Shown here one piece after another: positions 58,469 to 64,000 of a stretch of 64,000 nt of DNA. Source of the DNA: Flaveria trinervia (Eukaryota > Streptophyta > Magnoliopsida > Asterales > Asteraceae). The stretch covers positions 4,022,444 to 4,086,443 of the forward strand of contig CM046457.1 of assembly GCA_025506515.1 (NCBI GenBank), written 5' to 3'. A program made the translations under genes and the position numbers. Below the pieces are notes generated by a model. That model was not told the DNA's origin. It searched no databases and saw nothing but the letters and a program-made list of their open reading frames with translations. The first letter of the stretch is position 1, and every line of letters starts with the position of its first letter.

Positions 58469-60117
58469 GGATACAACCGAAAGCCGTCTAGCAAGATACT
58501 AGATGCAAGTTACTAATTTCATTATAGTATTAACATGAAAATTCTTCCAATCGTCATAGTTAGAGATTGCAGATGTTAATCCAAAAGAATCCAAGCACTT
58601 TGACATCTTCTACAATCTTGGATACAATGACCTTTTTGTTGTTGAAAAATATTGCATTGTTTATTGCCTTCTAAATTGTCCAACACAAAATTAGAGTGAT
58701 GGATTGTATACTAGCGTGTTGTGTATTTTTGTGAAGAACCAATATATATCTTTGTTGAGAATGCATAGATAGGTAGGATATGGCACCTAAAACTCCCACA
58801 TTTCCATATGACATAAGCTATATATCACCCATAGAATATGTGGTTATGAGTATCTTCTATTTCTCCACATAATCTGCATAAAAAACCATAAAACATTTTT
58901 AAATATTTTAAAGTGCGCAAGTAAGTTTTGTAACATGCTCTAACTTTTCTCTAAAAATAAAGAAAATGAAAGTTATGAAATTTACACTTGTTGCGGGCCA
59001 CATCATAGGGCTGGTCGTGATGAGGGTCGCATCATGTTTGAATGCAGGCAGCGACATCCAGGCTAAGCAAAGTAGCAAACTCTAACCGGTCGATTCGAAA
59101 GTGATGATAAGGAATCATGTATCGACATGTGACTGATGACCAATGGTTGGATCATGACATGTGGTCACGACGCGAACAGCATCGAATTAAGGATGTGGAC
59201 CGCATCACAAATAAGGGCTCGAGACCAATGTGCTGGTGACACATGTCAGTCATGACTTACATGAAGACGATGCGACCCGCGTCGTTTTAGTGATGCAGGG
59301 CTCATCAACCCTAGCATCTGATGATAAAAGGAACCCTCAAATATGCTTAAATCCTAAGTTTGAATCTCTCTAAATTCTTTTACATCTAACCTTATACCTT
59401 ACTTTAGATCGATCTTGGGTTGTTCCTGAGGTACTAGACAAAAAACGATGCCGAAAACAAAGTCCCGAAGCTGTAAATGAAAGAATATGAGCTTAAGTCA
59501 AAGTGTTGTTTACTTAGGAACTACCAACTAGACTCCTTTTAACCACTCATAACAAGATGAATACATTATGTCTTTTATAAACAAAATGTTTATTATATTT
59601 TTATGAAAATTGCCTACATGAAATAATAAAATTTTAAATCATGACTCGCATTCTATGATAAAGACATTTACATCGGAAATAGTTTGGTCAAATTAATATC
59701 TTGGGTATGGATGAAAGTCTCATACCGAGGCTATTCCAGGTCTCCGTGTACATGCGGGGGTCTTTGTTGAAAAAGAGTCTGATTGAGCGATAAAAACAAT
59801 TATATACGGAGGGTAAACTCCAAAGTTGAAATCAACTGCTTAATATATAGTTTGCTTATGAAAAATATGATTTGAGATTCTGAATAACATGCATGTTTGA
59901 AATACTTTATAGTTATTACATGTATTCACTAGTTTTCGCTGATAAATGCTTTCAAAACCTTTTGAAAGTAAACACGTGTAATATATGTTAGCTAGGGTTA
60001 GGGCCCAAAGGATGTTGACTCCCTATGCCTGGATAACTTAGATTTGTATACATATAAGCCAAGTGAATTGCTGAAAAAATCACGACTCTCTAGATGCATA
60101 AATCGTTATGATAGTAT

Positions 60118-60646
60118 AATACAATAAAATCTTTATAAAGTAATAATCTTGGGACCATGATATTTTATAAATTTAGTGAAATTTTCATATCTATAAATTA
60201 ATAAATTATTAATTTAAATAGTTGGCTTATATGCATGAGAAACTCTCAAACTAATGCATCGACCTTTAAATTTTCCATGTCCGTTCACTTTACCTATTAA
60301 AATAAAACGAAAACAAGAACCTTCAAAATTCACATGTACATTCACACATTAATAAACTTATCAAGTTGAATCTACATAGATCTAGATTGATCATTACAAA
60401 ATGCCCAATGATAAAAAAACAAGTGAGTATAGATTTGTTTTTACTAAACAATAATCCTATAATTTTGGAATATTTCAATAATTGTTGATTTATAGTTTTG
60501 CTGGGACCAATATATTTACATTGGATTCCAAAAAAATTATTATCTTATTATATTGATTGTGGTCCAATATTATACCGGTCCCAAGTTGGGACCAGACAAA
60601 TTATTAATTTTATCAAGTATTAAATTATAGAGGTTCTAGTGTAACA
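60118..60646. mobile_element. MITE-like element, copy 2
   Basis: Same element as at 49335-49858, duplicated with the 5.27-kb unit. Confidence 0.5.
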
Positions 60647-61619
60647 AACAAGTGTTTATGAACCTTGATTGTCTATAAAGGGTTTCGAAGTCCTTTTTTA
60701 AATATATGAATAGTAAAAGTTTTGATGTAATATTGATGTCATACATCTTAAAAGATTTTGATATAAATAATTTTATTGTGTAAATGATTCGAAACCACAA
60801 AACAAACGATCAAAACCAACATATCACACGACCTAAGAATGCTATAACCTAGGATGTGACAACTTGTAGGCTATAAATATAGTTGAAGCTTGTTTATAAC
60901 TTCATTTTTTGCATGTAAAGATTCGTCATATATTAAATCTCATATGTCTTTTTATTATACAAATTTTAAATAATAAGGATTAAATCCTAGTAAACATTGT
61001 CTAAAAATTAAACTTAGAAATATCATATGAAAACTCGTGTTTCTGCATACATGATGTGCTCTTTTAATGCATTAATGTTTAGGGTATGAACATCGGTTAG
61101 TGTCTAATACCTTTTAAACCAAGTTGGTAGTGAGAAGACCAACAGTCAACAGCACAATGAGAATGAAAAACGTATGTTTTGAAAAGAAAAGACTAGATGT
61201 GTAATACGAACATGCCAAAACACCAGTTATGTAATTTACTTCAACTATTACTTTACTAAGAAAATAACTTTAACCAATTTGTCTTTTTAGAACATAACCA
61301 TTCATGTAATTTACTTTGAATATTACTAGACAACTTTAAAAAATTCTCTTTAAAAAAAACTCACACATCCATTCAATTTACTCTATCTTACTTTACGGTA
61401 TATCACAATACCTGAACCTGAAACCTTTAAGGAAAAAGATTGAACTTGAACCCATAAACTCTTTAGAGAACATCATTGACACACAATGTACAATTGATAA
61501 ATATTTAGTTATTCATAAAATGTTCGGGACAAGGAAATGACATTCCTCGTGTTTTTTTAATTCCCGTTTTACATCGGGTCAAGAGAAGGGTTGGATCCCT
61601 ACACGATACTCTACACTTT

Positions 61620-62540
61620 AGTACAAGAGGTTGTTTCTTGTGATTTAAATCCATAACTTTAATGTCACAAAACAAAAACATCATAAGTTGGTTTGTGTTA
61701 GATTTTAGAAAATGTCAAATAAAATAATATTATATATATATATATATATGTATGCATTTGAACGGAAAATCTACTTGACTCTTACTCTTAAGTTACTCCA
61801 AGCTAATTTACAACATGCTTATGGTTCAATCCAAATAACTCTTATTAAAATGCAAAACATATATAAAGGTTGTTTGATAGTTTTTTTAATGATTTATAGT
61901 CTCTTAATGATTAAATGGTAACTTTAAGTCTAAATGACTAAGAGGTAACCATTAAAATATTACATCTTAAATATTCAGACTAAATGTTACATTTTAACCC
62001 TTAAGAGATTATAAACTATTAAAATGTAGTCTTTTAATGCCATCAATAAGCTACCAAAATACTATACTCAGTGGACAAGAAGAGGGCACTAATGATGATG
62101 ATATGGACACATTTAAGACTCTAAATATCATTACATGAGTGTAAAATGATTTTTGTATAAACAACACATAGGTGATATTTTAGAGCATTTATAGTGAAAT
62201 CTTTAAAAATATATAAGTGTGTTTGGTATATTATATGAAATTATTTTAAGTGGTTATGAGTGAAGAAGAGATAAATTGTTTGATTGGTATATTTAAAAAA
62301 TCAATGTTTAATTCTTATAAAAATTTTAATATTTTTAAAAGTGATTATGAGTGAAGAAGAGATAAAAAAGTAATTATAAGCTTATAAAAGTATTTATTAT
62401 TTTAAAAAGAAAATAATATATAATAATTTTTAATATAGTTATATAAATAAAGATAAAAAAATACACTGTTAATTACGTATAACTATTACTTGAGAAAATA
62501 ATATAATATTATTCCTTTCACTTTTCTATTCCGTATAAAC
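61620..62540. other. AT-rich intergenic DNA upstream of the EDM2-like gene
   Basis: No gene is supported. A (TA)n microsatellite lies at 61730-61749. GTGATTATGAGTGAAGAAGAG occurs twice in similar form (62252 and 62340). Confidence 0.55.
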
Positions 62541-63873
62541 CTTTTCGCATGCACTAAACCCTCGCTCACCGCTCTACATTCCTACCATCGACATATTCAT
62601 TCACGCTAATCTCTCCATCGAACTTCATTCCCCAATTATCCGATGATTCACTGCAATGATTACATAATCTGATCCACACATGTACCTTTCGCCATGATTG
62701 TATGTTTATATGAACTGTTTTCAAAGGTTTTGCGAATTGCTATGCAACACCAAAGCGTTAATTTACGAACTGCATGTTTGCTGTAGAATTTGGGGATTTT
62801 TGAAAACTCAATTGATATGTATGCAATCGCCTTACTCGGTTTTGATTTTTCTGTCATCGAAGAACATTTAACTGCTGAATCAGGCTATTTCCTTCGATTT
62901 TGTCTGTTGATTTCTCTGATTTTGTTCGTAGTTATACATAGTGTCTTAGTTGTCATCGTCATACTGTGTTTTTTTGTTTGTTTTTGTTTTTGTGTGATCG
63001 ATGAACATCCAACAACTGATTCAGACTATATCCTCTGATTCTGTATGTTGATTTTCTCTAATATTGTTCGTAGGTATATATAGTGTTCTAGTTGTCATCG
63101 TCTTATTCATTTTGGTTTTTGTGTGATTGATGAACCTCCAACAACTGAATCAGACTATTTGCATTCGGTTTTGAAGTTTGATTTCCTCTGATTGTGTTCG
63201 TAGTTATACATAGTGTTCTAGTTGTCATTGTCTCATCCATTACTTTTTTTGTGTGATCGATGAACATCCAACAACTAAATCAAACTGTTTCCTATTATTT
63301 TGTATGCTGATTTACTCTGATTTTTTTGTACTCATTTTGGTTTCTGTGTGATTGAAGAACATTCAACAACTAAATCAGACTTTTTATTCTATTTGTACGT
63401 TGATTTCCTCTGATTTTGTTAATAGTTATATATAGTGTTCTAGTTGTTGTCATCTTAGTGTTTTTTGGTTTTTTGGTGATCGATCAACATCCAAAACTGA
63501 ATCAGACCGTTTTCTTTGATTCTGTACGTTAATTTTCCTTTGATTTTGTTGGTAGTTACGTATAGTATTTTTGTTATTGATCTTCATGTTGTTAAAATCG
63601 CTTGCTTTGAATCATTTTTTGCTTTCGTATGATGAAAGAGCATTCAACAACCAACTGCTTGCTATATTTACTTTTGAATAATTTCTTGTTTGATCTTGTT
63701 ATTAAAAATGATAATGTGGTTATCTGTAATCTTTTTTTATTAAGCTTCATTCCTGTGCTATTTTCTGCAAAATTGTGATAAAATGTGTTCTATCGACTCA
63801 TATAAGTGTAGGTGTGAAAGTATTTCCAGGTGTTTTAAGGGCCTCGTCTTTGCTACTGGGAGAAGCTTTGGAC
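62541..63873 (+). promoter_or_regulatory. Leader exon and leader intron of the EDM2-like gene
   Basis: CT-rich DNA at 62555-62640 would fit a transcription start and 5' UTR. A pyrimidine-rich stretch and acceptor (ATTTCCAG) at 63822-63829, 44 bases before the ATG, suggest that the region between is a leader intron; an alternative acceptor is GTGTAG at 63811. Confidence 0.4.
62840..63585. repeat. About six tandem copies of a 95-130-bp unit
   Basis: Landmarks GTGTGATCGATGAACATCCAACAACTGAATCAGACT, TGTATGTTGATTTCCTCTGATTTTGTTCGTAG and TATACATAGTGTTCTAGTTGTCATCGTC recur in order. Copies of the first start near 62992, 63121, 63252, 63347 and 63475, with an older form near 62850. It fills most of the presumed leader intron. 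Confidence 0.85.
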
Positions 63874-64000
63874 ATGGAATCTTCGGATGAGGAGGGACAT
63901 ACATTTCCAGACTCTGTCTCAGGCTATATGTTCTATAATAAAGACGGCAAACCTATGTCGTTTTCAAAGTTACCCGTGCAATGGAGCGAGAATGAGAGTC
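63874..64000 (+). CDS. EDM2: EDM2-like protein, first coding exon (partial)
   Basis: EDM2 (ENHANCED DOWNY MILDEW 2) is a plant nuclear protein with PHD fingers and a methyltransferase-like region; in Arabidopsis it acts at intronic heterochromatin and shifts polyadenylation of genes with intronic transposons, such as RPP7 and IBM1. Only 42 codons are in the window. They hold an acidic start (MESSDEEGHTFPDSVSGY) and the phrase KPMSFSKLPVQW, which matches the conserved N-terminus of EDM2 proteins (similar to EPVSFARLPIQW). The ATG is the first in this frame after the putative leader acceptor, although the frame is also open upstream. None of the PHD or catalytic parts can be seen, so the call rests on the N-terminus alone. 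Confidence 0.7.
   Translation, partial: MESSDEEGHTFPDSVSGYMFYNKDGKPMSFSKLPVQWSENES

Larger units (their letters stand above)
50834..61619. repeat. Tandem duplication, copy 2, enlarged by a Copia element
   Basis: It repeats copy 1 from GACAGGTGCACCC to CTACACTTT, where unique DNA (AGTACAAGAGG) follows. It is about 5.5 kb longer because the full Copia element is still present where copy 1 has a solo LTR. Substitutions are few; several homopolymer-length differences occur. Confidence 0.93.

Noticed and set aside
45567..61619. The duplicated region as a second fimbrin gene
   Set aside because: Only the last exon is copied; no other fimbrin exon exists downstream of 45814.

Overview
This window is nuclear DNA of a flowering plant. 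It is AT-rich, its genes are split by GT-AG introns, and it is crowded with plant transposons (Mutator-like, Sirevirus-type and other Copia elements, a TRIM, a tRNA-derived SINE and MITEs). The retroelement families resemble those I associate with Asteraceae, but that placement is inference. All gene calls come from reading translated exons; no search was run.

Layout. 1-3830 is intergenic with one MITE-like element. 3831-8950 is a five-exon Rho GDP-dissociation inhibitor (216 aa) with a probable leader intron. 9495-10858 holds two non-autonomous DNA elements. 12684-33720 is one Mutator-like element (about 6.4 kb of its own DNA) with a broken FAR1/MULE transposase, a broken OTU protease domain, a second broken ORF and arrays of palindromes built on a TATACGCSGCGTATA core. 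Its middle palindrome array is split by a roughly 2.95-kb solo LTR (TG...CA, 5-bp duplication TATAG). That LTR is in turn split by an 11.6-kb decayed Sirevirus-type Copia element on the minus strand. 34724-45814 is a 14-exon fimbrin gene whose introns carry a TRIM, a Copia remnant and an RTE/SINE-type tail.

45567-61619 is a 5.27-kb tandem duplication that starts at the acceptor of the last fimbrin exon, so a second terminal exon lies at 50839-51081. Copy 2 carries a Copia element with both LTRs; copy 1 carries only a solo LTR at the same site, and that solo LTR is a mosaic of the two LTRs. 62541-64000 is the leader and first coding exon of an EDM2-like gene that runs off the window.

The three host genes (RhoGDI for ROP GTPase cycling, fimbrin for actin bundling, EDM2-like for chromatin control of intronic heterochromatin) do not form an operon or obvious cluster. 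The most notable points are the OTU-protease MULE with its palindrome architecture and its 350-bp miniature derivative, the readable history of insertion, duplication and LTR recombination downstream of fimbrin, a one-base frameshift in fimbrin exon 8, and repeated splice donors in the fimbrin leader.
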